Source of the DNA: RUG11237 sp964450185
GTDB lineage: Bacteria; Bacillota; Clostridia; Lachnospirales; Lachnospiraceae
Direction: 5' to 3'
NCBI GenBank assembly: GCA_964450185.1
Contig: CAYVCL010000005.1
Span: 1-61,040 of the forward strand
Length of the DNA: 61,040 nucleotides
The notes below the pieces were generated by a model. That model was not told the origin of the DNA and did no database searches. It was given only the letters and a program-made list of their open reading frames with translations. This document shows positions 43,390 through 51,517 of the stretch, in pieces. Numbering within the stretch: the stretch's first letter is position 1; each line of letters opens with the position of its first letter. The position numbers were made by a program, and so were the translations under genes.

Positions 43390-43833
43390 ATGAACAAAGT
43401 AATTTTAATGGGACGATTGACACGAGATCCTGAGGTAAGATATAGCCAGACAGCGGAGCCGGTGGCAATCGCCAGATACACATTAGCAGTAGACAGGAAA
43501 TTTAAAAAAGATGGAGAACAGACTGCAGATTTTATAAGCTGTATCGCATTTGGACACAACGCAGAATTTGCAGAAAAGTACTTCCGTAAAGGAATGAAAG
43601 TACTGATTACCGGAAGAATTCAAACTGGGAGCTATACAAACAAGGAAGGGCATAAGGTTTATACAACAGATGTGGTAATAGAGGAACAGGAATTTACTGA
43701 GAGCAAAGGAAGCGGAGAAAGCGACAGAGAAGAACGGGATAGAGCGGCAATGCAGGCAGCGGGATATGGAGATGCAGGTGACGGGTTCATGAACATACCG
43801 GAAGGTATAGACGAAGAATTACCATTTAACTAA
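43390..43833 (+). CDS. ssb: Single-stranded DNA-binding protein
   Basis: 147 residues with a classic OB-fold: MNKVILMGRLTRDPEVRYSQ, VAIARYTLAVDRKF, DFISCIAFGHNAEFAEKYFRKG, KVLITGRIQTGSYTNKEGHK. The acidic C-terminal tip is EGIDEELPFN, close to the DDxxPF protein-interaction tail. AGGAGG precedes the start. It supports element replication. Confidence 0.95.
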   Translation: MNKVILMGRLTRDPEVRYSQTAEPVAIARYTLAVDRKFKKDGEQTADFISCIAFGHNAEFAEKYFRKGMKVLITGRIQTGSYTNKEGHKVYTTDVVIEEQEFTESKGSGESDREERDRAAMQAAGYGDAGDGFMNIPEGIDEELPFN

Positions 43834-43845
43834 GAAGGTACCGAT

Positions 43846-44205
43846 ATGGAGAAAAAAATGAATTTTAACAAAGAAAGCGAAACGGAGAGCCTGTTAAGAA
43901 GACTGAAGAAGAGCAACAAGGTATTTGCGGCAAGTACAACAATGGAAGGCTGGAAACTAAACAGGATTTTCCCGGCGATAAAAGAAAAATATCCACGTGC
44001 GCAGAAAACAGAATGCGTGGGAATAGTTTATCTGACAGTACGAAAAGAACAGGAAGAGCAACTTATAGAGCGATTGCAGAAGAAAAGAGCACAATATGAA
44101 GAAATGAAAAGAACCGGTAGCTATGGATTTGGAACAGATAAAGAATTAGTGGAGGGGTATTTGAAGGAAATAGACGACGCACTAAGAAAATTGGAGGAAA
44201 AATGA
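43846..44205 (+). CDS. Hypothetical phage protein, 119 residues
   Basis: ATG 43846; an internal ATG 43858 is possible. Basic and helical, with AQKTECVGIVYLTVRKEQEEQLIERLQKK and no named family. It overlaps the next gene by 4 nt (ATGA). Confidence 0.65.
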   Translation: MEKKMNFNKESETESLLRRLKKSNKVFAASTTMEGWKLNRIFPAIKEKYPRAQKTECVGIVYLTVRKEQEEQLIERLQKKRAQYEEMKRTGSYGFGTDKELVEGYLKEIDDALRKLEEK

Positions 44206-44654
44206 GAAAGATAGTTATAATTTGCGACAGATGCAAAAAGGATATAGAAGGAGAAATTTTTGGAGTTACACTGGAAAACGTAGACACAGAAGGTACCTTA
44301 AAAGTAGCAGACAAATTTAACGTGTGCGGTATGGATTTGTGCGAATCTTGCGCAGAAGAGATTGCAGAATTTATAAAAAGTTGCACCGGTGCAACAAAAG
44401 AAAGAAGAACAAAAGAACAAAAGAACAAAAATGAAGATAAAGATACAGAAAAAGTGGATTTTAAAAAGCTAATCGAAGAAGTGTCTGGAGTAAAAGTATC
44501 TGGAAGAAAGACAATCGATAAAGAAAAGGCTGTGAAAATGAAGAAAGAAGGAAAAACGAATAGTGAAATTGCAGAAGAATTCGGAGTAGAGCCAGCTTCG
44601 GTATCGAGTTTGTTTAGCAGATTAAGGAAGAGTGGAAGTATAAGCGTGTATTAG
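44202..44654 (+). CDS. Zinc-ribbon and helix-turn-helix protein
   Basis: 150 residues. N-terminal ICDRCKKDIEGEIFG with a later CGMDLCESCAEE forms a zinc ribbon; the C-terminal part (KAVKMKKEGKTNSEIAEEFGVEPASVSSLFSRLRKSG) is a helix-turn-helix. The linker contains palindrome copy 4, read as SCTGAT. Likely DNA-binding regulator. Confidence 0.7.
   Translation: MRKIVIICDRCKKDIEGEIFGVTLENVDTEGTLKVADKFNVCGMDLCESCAEEIAEFIKSCTGATKERRTKEQKNKNEDKDTEKVDFKKLIEEVSGVKVSGRKTIDKEKAVKMKKEGKTNSEIAEEFGVEPASVSSLFSRLRKSGSISVY
44380..44395. repeat. 16-bp palindrome, copy 4
   Basis: GTTGCACCGGTGCAAC at the boundary between zinc ribbon and linker of the 44202 gene, read as SCTGAT. Confidence 0.8.
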
Positions 44655-44665
44655 GAGGTAGAAGG

Positions 44666-44875
44666 ATGAAGAAAGTAGAACATTACATCTGCGAACTATG
44701 TGGAACGGAATACAAGGAGAAAGAAATGTGCACAAAATGTGAAAAAGGGCATAAAAAGCCAACAGGAATAACTGGAGCGAGTTTCGCCCCAATAACTTCG
44801 GATGGTAGCGGCTATCCAGTAAGAGTGAAAATAGTTATGAGTGATGGTAAAACAATTACATACAAGAGATATTAG
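44666..44875 (+). CDS. Small zinc-finger protein
   Basis: 69 residues. HYICELCGTEYKEKEMCTKCEKGH forms a C-x2-C...C-x2-C-x4-H zinc finger; the rest is a short beta-rich tail (YPVRVKIVMSDGKTITYKR). AGGAGG before ATG 44666. Function unknown. Confidence 0.65.
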   Translation: MKKVEHYICELCGTEYKEKEMCTKCEKGHKKPTGITGASFAPITSDGSGYPVRVKIVMSDGKTITYKRY

Positions 44876-44884
44876 GAGAAGAAA

Positions 44885-45433
44885 ATGACAAGATTAACAT
44901 ATAAAAACCCAGACGGAACATGGGGATTAAATAACGGATATGATATGCACAAAGTACCAAGCGAATTGTACGGCAGCCTATGGAAATTAAAAGACTATGA
45001 AGAAACGGGACTGGAACCGGGAGAGATAGAAGCATACAAGGAGCTAGGCGTTGCGCCGGAACAGATAAAAGAAGTAAGCAAACTGTATCTGGAAAAGTGC
45101 ATGGAAGTAAACGCAATGGCAGCGGAATTGGAAGAATTCAGAAAGAAATTTGCAACCGACACAAATGTCGGGAGCAAAGATGGATGGATACCAGTAGAGG
45201 AAAGGCTACCGGAAGAACGCGATAGTATTTTTAAAAAATGGAATGATGCGATGTTTGAAAAGATATCTGACATCGTAATAGTAACTGTTGAGGGAAAAAA
45301 TGGTAAAAGAAAAACCACATACGGGCATACGCTCGATGGAAAATGGCAATGCGATACATTGGAGTGTAATCCAACATATCGAATCGTAGCATGGATGCCA
45401 TTACCAGAAGCATACAAACAGGAAGGAGAATAA
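44885..45433 (+). CDS. DUF551-domain phage protein
   Basis: 182 residues. The N-terminal segment (PSELYGSLWKLKDYEETGLEPGEIEAYKELG) is common in Clostridia phages, and the C-terminal DUF551 domain runs from DGWIPVEERLPEER to YRIVAWMPLPEAY. DUF551 proteins are frequent phage accessory genes of unknown role. The neighbour at 45435 has a related domain. Confidence 0.8.
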   Translation: MTRLTYKNPDGTWGLNNGYDMHKVPSELYGSLWKLKDYEETGLEPGEIEAYKELGVAPEQIKEVSKLYLEKCMEVNAMAAELEEFRKKFATDTNVGSKDGWIPVEERLPEERDSIFKKWNDAMFEKISDIVIVTVEGKNGKRKTTYGHTLDGKWQCDTLECNPTYRIVAWMPLPEAYKQEGE

Positions 45434-45434
45434 C

Positions 45435-45836
45435 ATGGGATATTTAATAAAAACAGAGGTTATTGAAGCGATACATGAAGATATGAAAACTACTTTAATG
45501 TGCTATGAGGACAAGAGAACGAAAGACATCGTAAGATTTTGCTATGAATCCGTGGAAAGAGAGATTGACGGACTACCACAATATAGGATAGAAAATGTTC
45601 AAGTTATGAAAGAAAGCAACGGTCACTGGATTCCATATAATCAACCGCCAAAAACAAGGGGTTACATATTGTTATCCTTTGAAAACTTCTCCGTTCCGCT
45701 TGTTGGAAGATATGAAGAAGATAAGAATGGTGGGGCATACTACATTGGTGATGAGGAAGAATCTTGCGTGACACAGGACATGATTGTGAATGCGTGGCAA
45801 CCACTTCCGGAACCATATAAGCCGAAGGAGGAATAA
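45435..45836 (+). CDS. DUF551-like phage protein
   Basis: 133 residues. N-terminal helical part, then a DUF551-like domain (NGHWIPYNQPPKTRGYILLSFENF ... VNAWQPLPEPYKP). Starts 2 nt after the previous gene; the two may have arisen by duplication of the domain. Confidence 0.75.
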   Translation: MGYLIKTEVIEAIHEDMKTTLMCYEDKRTKDIVRFCYESVEREIDGLPQYRIENVQVMKESNGHWIPYNQPPKTRGYILLSFENFSVPLVGRYEEDKNGGAYYIGDEEESCVTQDMIVNAWQPLPEPYKPKEE

Positions 45837-45839
45837 CAG

Positions 45840-46343
45840 ATGTTAATACCAGCAATTTTAAAGAAAGATGAAATTGTACATAAATTCCAAGAGAAATATT
45901 ATACAGAAGACATGTTTTATGAAACCGGTGGTTTAAATAATTGGTTGCCGAATATTGAGGATTGTCCCAGTGCTTCACAACATCAATATGCAATTATAAA
46001 TAACAAAGATGAGCAGAAAGTGATTGGATACTTGAGCTATTATGTAGACTATGTTGCAATGTCCGCAAGTAATTTTGGATTAATTAGTTTTGATAAAGGT
46101 AACGCAATCGTTGGAAAAGATTTGTATAACAAAATGCAAGAACTTCTTAAAACTATGCACCGTATCGAGTGGCGTATGATTGGAGGAAATCCGGTTGAAC
46201 GAAGCTATGATAGGTTCTGTAATAAGTATGGTGGAACTAAGTATGTTCTTCATGATGCTTGTAAAGATAAGGACGGGAATTATAGAAATGATGTAATTTA
46301 TGAAATTATAGCTGATGTATTGACTAAGAAAGTGGAGGGATAA
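45840..46343 (+). CDS. GNAT-like phage protein
   Basis: 167 residues. HQYAIINNKDEQKVIGYLSYYVDYVAMSASNFGLISFDKGN and YNKMQELLKTMHRIEWRMIGGNPVERSYDRFCNKYGG resemble a GNAT acetyltransferase core, with beta strands followed by the CoA-binding helix. A substrate cannot be inferred. Confidence 0.6.
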   Translation: MLIPAILKKDEIVHKFQEKYYTEDMFYETGGLNNWLPNIEDCPSASQHQYAIINNKDEQKVIGYLSYYVDYVAMSASNFGLISFDKGNAIVGKDLYNKMQELLKTMHRIEWRMIGGNPVERSYDRFCNKYGGTKYVLHDACKDKDGNYRNDVIYEIIADVLTKKVEG

Positions 46344-46344
46344 C

Positions 46345-46557
46345 ATGGCAGAAGCATATAAGTGTGACAGATGCGGAAAGTTTTACGATAAGAATAAAAA
46401 AGTAACAACAAAAGGAAGAATCTCAGGTGGAATTATTACCGGAATAGTAACAACAAGTAAGGGAGATAAAGATGAATGGTTCGATTTATGCGATGATTGC
46501 ATAATAGCATTTAAAGAATTTATGAACGGAAAAGAGGTGCATAACGTTGAACGATAG
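46345..46557 (+). CDS. Small zinc-ribbon protein
   Basis: 70 residues. YKCDRCGKFYDKNKK and LCDDCIIAFKEFM give two CxxC pairs. Its end overlaps the YopX-like gene. Unknown role. Confidence 0.65.
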   Translation: MAEAYKCDRCGKFYDKNKKVTTKGRISGGIITGIVTTSKGDKDEWFDLCDDCIIAFKEFMNGKEVHNVER

Positions 46558-46981
46558 ATATTTATACAAAGCAAAGCAAAAGAACTGGAGAGAACTTCCC
46601 AAAGAAGAACATTGGGTCTACGGTTATTATGTACGAGGCTTCAACGAGTGTGAAGAACCGATTGATATAATGTTTGAACCAACATCAGTATTCAGTAGCA
46701 ATGGAAAAACCGATGGCTGGGATGAAATTGATCCAACTACACTATGTGCTTGCACAGGACTTAAAGACAAGAATGGTAAGTTGATTTGGGAGAATGATAT
46801 TGTAAAATGGTGTGGAAACACACGCAAAGTATCTTACTACGACTCTGTCTGTAGTTTTGTGCTTGCATCATCAATCGGATGCTGGAAACGTATGGAAATG
46901 AATTATGGTCAAAAATTAGAATGTTTTGATTATGAAGTTGTTGGTAACATTTTTGATAATCCGGAACTGTTAGAGAATTGA
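46547..46981 (+). CDS. YopX-family phage protein
   Basis: 144 residues with the YopX pattern: LYKAKQKNWRELPKEEHWVYGYYVRG, FEPTSVFSSNGKTDGWDEIDPTTLCACTGLKDKNGKLIWENDIVKW. TTG 46547 lies 7 nt after AGAGGTG; an ACG preceded by A sits directly before it and in frame, so this could be a tenth ACG-start gene, but TTG suffices. Function unknown. Confidence 0.85.
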   Translation: MNDRYLYKAKQKNWRELPKEEHWVYGYYVRGFNECEEPIDIMFEPTSVFSSNGKTDGWDEIDPTTLCACTGLKDKNGKLIWENDIVKWCGNTRKVSYYDSVCSFVLASSIGCWKRMEMNYGQKLECFDYEVVGNIFDNPELLEN

Positions 46982-46990
46982 GGTGAGCAA

Positions 46991-47359
46991 ATGACAGAGA
47001 TAAAAAGACGAAAGCTAAATAAGAGCGAAAGGTTGCAGATATACAATAAATGTAATCATCGCTGTGCCTACTGTGGCTGTGGCATAGAATACAAGGATAT
47101 GCAAGTAGACCATGTAAAGCCACTTAGGATTGGTGGAACAGACGAATTAAGCAATATGCTACCAGCTTGCCGAAGTTGTAATCATTACAAAGCAACGCTA
47201 GATGTGGAAGGATTCCGAAAGTACATAGAAGGAATACCAAGCCGGTTGGATAGAGATTCTATACCATTTGCGGTTGGTAAGAGATTTGGAGTAGTAGAGG
47301 ATAATCGCAAGAAGGTGGTATTCTGGTTTGAAGAATTAAAGATAGAGGTGAAAGAATGA
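46991..47359 (+). CDS. HNH endonuclease
   Basis: 122 residues with a full HNH motif: CAYCGCGIEYKDMQVDHVKPLRIGGTDELSNMLPACRSCNHYKA, including paired CxxC zinc ligands. The first helix begins LNKSERLQIYNKCNHR. Probably a free-standing phage HNH; it is not adjacent to the terminase here. Confidence 0.88.
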   Translation: MTEIKRRKLNKSERLQIYNKCNHRCAYCGCGIEYKDMQVDHVKPLRIGGTDELSNMLPACRSCNHYKATLDVEGFRKYIEGIPSRLDRDSIPFAVGKRFGVVEDNRKKVVFWFEELKIEVKE

Positions 47360-47688
47360 GTAAGGTAATTGCTGTAATAGATAAACCAAAGAACTGTCAA
47401 GAATGCGTATTCGGAGCATGTAAATTTTCCCACCCATTCTGGAGCAGAGAAAAACCGAATACAAAAGGGTATTATTGTCAGTTACTTCCACCAGACAAAA
47501 GGAATGTTCAAGAATTTACCTATGATGGAGAAGTGCATTTGGATAATTGCCCATTAGTACCCATGCCAGAAAAGATGAATATCTGTGGTATATATAATGC
47601 CGAGTACTATGCAAAGGGAGGAAAACCACCATCATATAAAGTTGGCTGGAACGATTGTGTAAAAGCGTTAGGAGGAAAAGAAGAATGA
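47356..47688 (+). CDS. Cysteine-rich phage protein, 110 residues
   Basis: KNCQECVFGACKFSH, YYCQLLPPDK, DNCPLVPMPEKM and GWNDCVKALGG mark a short Cys-rich protein of a type common in Lachnospiraceae prophages, often with a C-terminal GWNxCxxxL motif. Overlaps both neighbours by a few nt. Function unknown. Confidence 0.7.
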   Translation: MSKVIAVIDKPKNCQECVFGACKFSHPFWSREKPNTKGYYCQLLPPDKRNVQEFTYDGEVHLDNCPLVPMPEKMNICGIYNAEYYAKGGKPPSYKVGWNDCVKALGGKEE

Positions 47689-47945
47689 GTAAATGGAATA
47701 GAGAAAGAAAAATAAGCATACCAGGAATGAATCCACCGAAAACAATTGTTTGTGGGGTGTGCGGAAGCGAAATAATTCCAAACAAAGATAGTAGATATAC
47801 TGTTAGGGACAGGCTTTGTACCGGAGGAATCGGTAATGCATTAGGAGGAAGCTACACAGAACCAAAAGAATTTGATGCATTTGATTGCAAAGTATGTGGC
47901 TGCCAGAGCTTAGCGAAAGAAAGGTTAAAAAATGCACAAAAATGA
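47685..47945 (+). CDS. Small zinc-ribbon protein
   Basis: 86 residues from ATG 47685, overlapping the previous stop. VCGVCGSEIIPNKDSRYTVRDR, a Gly-rich loop, and FDCKVCGCQSL form a two-CxxC zinc ribbon. Last gene before an internal promoter. Confidence 0.65.
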   Translation: MSKWNRERKISIPGMNPPKTIVCGVCGSEIIPNKDSRYTVRDRLCTGGIGNALGGSYTEPKEFDAFDCKVCGCQSLAKERLKNAQK

Positions 47946-47983
47946 TGGGCATTAGATATAAAAAAACAATCTTATATTGAAAA

Positions 47984-48012
47984 TTGAATATTGGTGGTTG
48001 GTGTGTTATAGT
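47984..48012 (+). promoter_or_regulatory. Internal promoter for the 48035 gene block
   Basis: TTGAAT (47984-47989), 17-nt spacer, TATAGT (48007-48012), 23 nt upstream of ATG 48035, which has AAAAGGAG. It may drive the 48035-49402 genes separately. Confidence 0.65.
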
Positions 48013-48034
48013 AAAATAAAAAAGGAGTTTTACT

Positions 48035-48325
48035 ATGGAAGAATACGAAGTAAGGGAATTATTGGAAAAAACAAATTTTCCGTTCTTGGCGGCTTATCAT
48101 AACGAGTGGATTGATGCGGAGAGAAAAAGAATGTCATTTGATGAAATGGGAAAAAGTTATTTGAAAAACTGCTATAAAATGCTTCAAAAGCAAAAATATA
48201 ACATAGAACGCGGCTTTTTCTTGGATGGAGTTGAGTATGACAAAACACAATATGATGAGATTGTGGATACAACAAATAGATTATATAATGACAAAATGGA
48301 AGAAATAAAGAAATCTCTTGAATAG
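48035..48325 (+). CDS. Hypothetical helical protein, 96 residues
   Basis: ATG 48035 after AAAAAGGAG. Mostly helical and charged (EEYEVRELLEKTNFPFLAAY, KMEEIKKSLE). No family recognised. First gene after the internal promoter. Confidence 0.65.
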   Translation: MEEYEVRELLEKTNFPFLAAYHNEWIDAERKRMSFDEMGKSYLKNCYKMLQKQKYNIERGFFLDGVEYDKTQYDEIVDTTNRLYNDKMEEIKKSLE

Positions 48326-48396
48326 CAAATTACCGACTGTTAATATTCGATAGCCAGTATGTTTGCAGCTGTTATTAGAGAACAGGAGGAAAGAAA

Positions 48397-48582
48397 GTGA
48401 GCAAAAGTAAAGGGAAGCAAAGAAAGAAGTTACAAAATTCTGGGACAATAAAAGATAATACAACAAAAGCTACAAAAACGAAAAAAATAGTATTTGCAGA
48501 GGGATATAATACGCCTGCACCAGAGCCATATTATGACCAAGAATGCATAATATACAACAAGAATAGGGAGGGACAACAATGA
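48397..48582 (+). CDS. Small basic protein, 61 residues
   Basis: GTG 48397 after CAGGAGGAAAG. Lys-rich N-terminus (SKSKGKQRKKLQNSGTIKDN), then TPAPEPYYDQECIIYNKN. Overlaps the next gene by 4 nt, which supports translation. Function unknown. Confidence 0.55.
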   Translation: MSKSKGKQRKKLQNSGTIKDNTTKATKTKKIVFAEGYNTPAPEPYYDQECIIYNKNREGQQ

Positions 48583-48914
48583 TAAGAGCTAATGAAATTA
48601 TACAATATATAAAAAAGCATAGAGGAGAAACGATAACATATGGGAGAGGATACTCCATACAAGTGTACGATGATTGGGCTTTGCAAGCGAATATTTCCTG
48701 TGCTTTAGAAAAAGAGGCATTTATCAAGATTGAACAAAGAGAAGAAGAGAGCATAAACATTTTCTTGGAAGAGCAAAATAATGTTGGGCAAATAAATTAT
48801 TTACATGGTTGTAAGTTGGCAGCTAACCAAACGATTGCCGATGTGTTAGAAGAATTTAATGGTCATCCTAAAATTGAAAAAGCAATGATAGCACTATTGG
48901 AATTGAATGAATGA
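48579..48914 (+). CDS. Hypothetical protein, 111 residues
   Basis: ATG 48579. IIQYIKKHRGETITYGRGYSI, then an acidic helical region (EAFIKIEQREEESINIFLEE). No family recognised. Starts within the 3' end of the 48397 gene. Confidence 0.6.
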   Translation: MIRANEIIQYIKKHRGETITYGRGYSIQVYDDWALQANISCALEKEAFIKIEQREEESINIFLEEQNNVGQINYLHGCKLAANQTIADVLEEFNGHPKIEKAMIALLELNE

Positions 48915-48949
48915 TTGCAATAATAAAGTGAGAAAAAGAGGGATGATAA

Positions 48950-49402
48950 ATGAATGAAATAATTAATTGGTGTAATACAAATCAAGGATTTTTGTCCGCT
49001 ATACTTACAACAATGACTATTTTTATGAGTGCAATAACTATAAGACTCACAAGTAAGGTTGGGAAAATGCCATATGCTAAGAAAATATCGGCTGATGCAT
49101 GGTATTATAAGGAAGATGGAAAAGATACCATTGAAGTATTGATTATTAACACAGGATTGGTAACTTTGAATATCAATCACATTACTGTGGTTGATAAAAA
49201 GAAAACGGTATTGGGTAGCACGCACGCCCTTGCTCCGATAATTTTAAAACCTTCGAAATATAAGAACATCAAAATTTGCATAGAAGATTGGAATGGAATG
49301 GTTGCTGAAAATGCCGTGGATTTAAACAATCGAATTATGATAAAGGTACATGAATATAACGGATGTGTACACACAATAAAAAACGGTTTTGGAGTTGGAT
49401 GA
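48950..49402 (+). CDS. Membrane-anchored hypothetical protein
   Basis: 150 residues. One N-terminal membrane segment (about 10-32, FLSAILTTMTIFMSAITIRL) followed by a beta-rich soluble domain. GAGGGATGATAA precedes the ATG. Last gene before the terminator that separates early and late regions; might be an exclusion or host-interaction factor, unproven. Confidence 0.6.
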   Translation: MNEIINWCNTNQGFLSAILTTMTIFMSAITIRLTSKVGKMPYAKKISADAWYYKEDGKDTIEVLIINTGLVTLNINHITVVDKKKTVLGSTHALAPIILKPSKYKNIKICIEDWNGMVAENAVDLNNRIMIKVHEYNGCVHTIKNGFGVG

Positions 49403-49424
49403 AAAGTTCAGTTAATATTGCTCT

Positions 49425-49478
49425 AATACCTCTCAAGTAGACAAGGTAAATACCAAATCTAATTGAGAGGTATTTTTA
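49425..49478 (+). terminator. Terminator between early/accessory and late regions
   Basis: Perfect 12-bp stem AATACCTCTCAA/TTGAGAGGTATT (49425-49436 with 49463-49474) followed by TTTAT after the shared T residues. Confidence 0.85.
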
Positions 49479-49503
49479 TACCAAAATCGACAAAGATGTT
49501 GCA

Positions 49504-49532
49504 TTGTATAATTTCAAAAAATATGCTATACT
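49504..49532 (+). promoter_or_regulatory. Late-region promoter
   Basis: TTGTAT (49504-49509), 17-nt spacer, TATACT (49527-49532), 49 nt upstream of the first ACG-start gene. The segment ATATGCTATACT around the -10 box is nearly identical to that of the promoter at 56820 (ATATGCTACACT), suggesting common control. Confidence 0.75.
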
Positions 49533-49580
49533 GCAAGATATTAAAAGCGTGAAGACACTAAGTGAAAGGATGGTAGTGGA

Positions 49581-50630
49581 ACGGAAATAGAAAAGCTTCC
49601 AATAAACGATATAAAAGAATACAGTTGTAATGCTAAGGAACACCCGCCCGAGCAGATAGAACAGATTAAGAAATCTATCCAAGAGTTTGGATACAACGAT
49701 CCTCTTGCGGTGGACGAGAACAATGTTCTGATTGAGGGCCATGGAAGACTGAAAGCATTAAGGGAACTGGGAATAATAGAATGTGAGTGTATCAGATTAA
49801 AGCATTTGACGGAACAACAGAAGAAAGCTTACATCTTGGTACATAATAAACTGACTATGAATACAGAATTCAATCAGGAGTTGCTGGAAAAAGAATTAGG
49901 TGAAATATTTGATATAGACATGACGCAATTTGATTTTTCTTTTGAATTTCCGGAAACGGAGCAAACGGCAGCGGAAGAAGATACAGGATATTATGGAGAT
50001 GAAAGAGAGCGAACGGCAGAAGCTTACAATCTGTATGAATTCGATGATGAGGCATGCGAAGGATATTATCAAATGCCGGCACTGGAACCATGCAACTATG
50101 TACCAAAAGACATTATAAGCTTCAATCATATGCTATCAGCTCAGAAGAAAGATGTGGGTATACATTTTTATATTGATGATTACCAATTCGAAAGAATATG
50201 GTCAAATCCACAAATGTACATCGAAAAACTTAGAGAGTATGAGTGTGTTTTTACGCCGGATTTTTCGTTATATGCAGAAATGCCCATGGCAATGAAAATA
50301 TGGAATATATACAGAAGTAGATTAATAGGACAAATGTGTCAAAGATATGGCATTAATGTAATACCAACGGTATCCTGGTGCGAAGAAAGTACATTTGATT
50401 TTTGTTTTGACGGATTGCCAAAGAAGTCAACTCTATCAATTTCCACAATCGGAGTAAAAAGAGATAAAGAGGCCTTTGGGTTATGGAAGGCAGGAGTAGA
50501 TAAAATGATAGAGAAGTTACATCCTCATACATTGCTAATATACGGTGGAGAAGTAGAATATGACTATGGGGATATAAAAACGGTTTACTATAAGAATCAT
50601 GTTACAGATAGATGGAGAGGAGGAGAATAA
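49581..50630 (+). CDS. ParB-like N-domain/DUF4417 protein with ACG start
   Basis: 349 residues when started at ACG 49581. The N-terminal ParB-like domain reads EIEKLPINDIKEYSCNAKEH, QIKKSIQEFGYNDPLAVDEN and IEGHGRLKALRELG; the C-terminal DUF4417 domain contains CVFTPDFSLYAEMP and IPTVSWCEESTFDFCF. The first standard start (GTG 49710) would remove 43 residues including the first ParB box. AAAGGA lies 10 nt upstream of ACG, and -1 is A. Such proteins usually open phage packaging clusters. Confidence 0.85.
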   Translation, partial: TEIEKLPINDIKEYSCNAKEHPPEQIEQIKKSIQEFGYNDPLAVDENNVLIEGHGRLKALRELGIIECECIRLKHLTEQQKKAYILVHNKLTMNTEFNQELLEKELGEIFDIDMTQFDFSFEFPETEQTAAEEDTGYYGDERERTAEAYNLYEFDDEACEGYYQMPALEPCNYVPKDIISFNHMLSAQKKDVGIHFYIDDYQFERIWSNPQMYIEKLREYECVFTPDFSLYAEMPMAMKIWNIYRSRLIGQMCQRYGINVIPTVSWCEESTFDFCFDGLPKKSTLSISTIGVKRDKEAFGLWKAGVDKMIEKLHPHTLLIYGGEVEYDYGDIKTVYYKNHVTDRWRGGE

Positions 50631-51037
50631 CGGGAGGACGTGGTGCAAGTTTTGGAAAATACACCTGGAAAGGGAAGGAACATACATATGGAGATGAGTA
50701 CAGCACTGTATTGAAAAGCGGAAATATTAATTTTGTAAAAATAAATGAGGGTTCAGCGACAGCACCAATGGAAACCATGACGAATGGAAGGGTGTATGTT
50801 ACTATTGGAAATGAGGGAGAACCGAAGTTTGTTTCGTATTATGACAAAAGAAATAAACGAAAGAAACAAATAGATTTGAGAGGACAAGCACATAAAATAA
50901 ACGGAGAGTTTGTATTGCCGCATACACATAAAGGATATATTCATGCCGAAAAGGGGACATACAATCTATCTGAAAAAGAAAAAAAGTTAGTTGAAAGAAT
51001 ATATAAGATATGGTACAATTCCAATAACAAGAAATAG
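50630..51037 (+). CDS. GGRGASFG-type phage protein, ACG start
   Basis: 135 residues from ACG 50630, overlapping the DUF4417 stop as TAACG. AGGAGG lies 6 nt upstream. The N-terminus reads GGRGASFGKY after the first residue, a recurrent phage N-terminus; the central part is beta-rich (GRVYVTIGNEGEPKFVSYYD) and resembles phage-associated nuclease-like domains. An in-frame ATG at 50612 has no ribosome binding site. Function unknown. Confidence 0.75.
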   Translation, partial: TGGRGASFGKYTWKGKEHTYGDEYSTVLKSGNINFVKINEGSATAPMETMTNGRVYVTIGNEGEPKFVSYYDKRNKRKKQIDLRGQAHKINGEFVLPHTHKGYIHAEKGTYNLSEKEKKLVERIYKIWYNSNNKK

Positions 51038-51064
51038 TTTAAGAAGGAAAACACTTTATAAGAG

Positions 51065-51118
51065 ATTCCGGTGCAAATCCGGAGCTTGTTAAGGGATTGC
51101 AAATGCAGTCCCTTTTTT
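51065..51118 (+). terminator. Two-hairpin leader ending in an intrinsic terminator
   Basis: A small hairpin (TCCGG/CCGGA around 51067-51083) is followed by a 10-bp stem (51091-51100 with 51105-51114) and a T-run. It lies in a 126-nt gap between the two GGRGASFG genes. It could be a plain terminator or the terminator of a small regulatory RNA controlling packaging genes. Confidence 0.7.
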
Positions 51119-51163
51119 GCGTACAAAAATAGGAAAGTAAAATGTAAAGAAAGGTGGAATATA

Positions 51164-51493
51164 ACGGGAGGCAGAGGAGCAAGCTTTGGCGGAGGACCAA
51201 AAGCGGTAGAAATAAAAATTGGAAATACAACAGTGACTTATAGGGACCGCGGAAAAGGAAAAATCACTGGTTTAAACAATATGGATATAAACAAAAGTGT
51301 CAAGGGAAAGTCTATAACGGATTTAGTGAAAATGGCAAAAGAAAAAGGCTATAAATACAAAACGTATAACAGCAAACAACTTGCAGAGAATGACAAAGCA
51401 TACAAGAAGCAAAGAGAAGCAGCGGACAAACAACTGGACAGAGCTTGGTACGAAGCTGCTCCAAAACCTAGAAAAGGATGGAAAGGACACTGA
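51164..51493 (+). CDS. GGRGASFG-type phage protein 2, ACG start
   Basis: 109 residues from ACG 51164; AAAGGTGG lies 6 nt upstream and the preceding base is A. The N-terminus repeats GGRGASFGGG, as in the 50630 gene, then a basic C-terminal part (KAYKKQREAADKQLDRAWYE, KPRKGWKGH). An upstream-extended frame from 51071 runs through the terminator and is unlikely. Function unknown. Confidence 0.72.
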   Translation, partial: TGGRGASFGGGPKAVEIKIGNTTVTYRDRGKGKITGLNNMDINKSVKGKSITDLVKMAKEKGYKYKTYNSKQLAENDKAYKKQREAADKQLDRAWYEAAPKPRKGWKGH

Positions 51494-51517
51494 AAAATAC
51501 ACTAAGGCGGTGAATAA

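Noticed and set aside
51065..51118. Cobalamin riboswitch
   Set aside because: Only one hairpin recalls it; the conserved B12 box and the rest of the core are absent, and terminase regulation by B12 would be unexpected.
51071..51163. Longer form of the second GGRGASFG protein
   Set aside because: The extension would be translated from the terminator hairpin and has no ribosome binding site.
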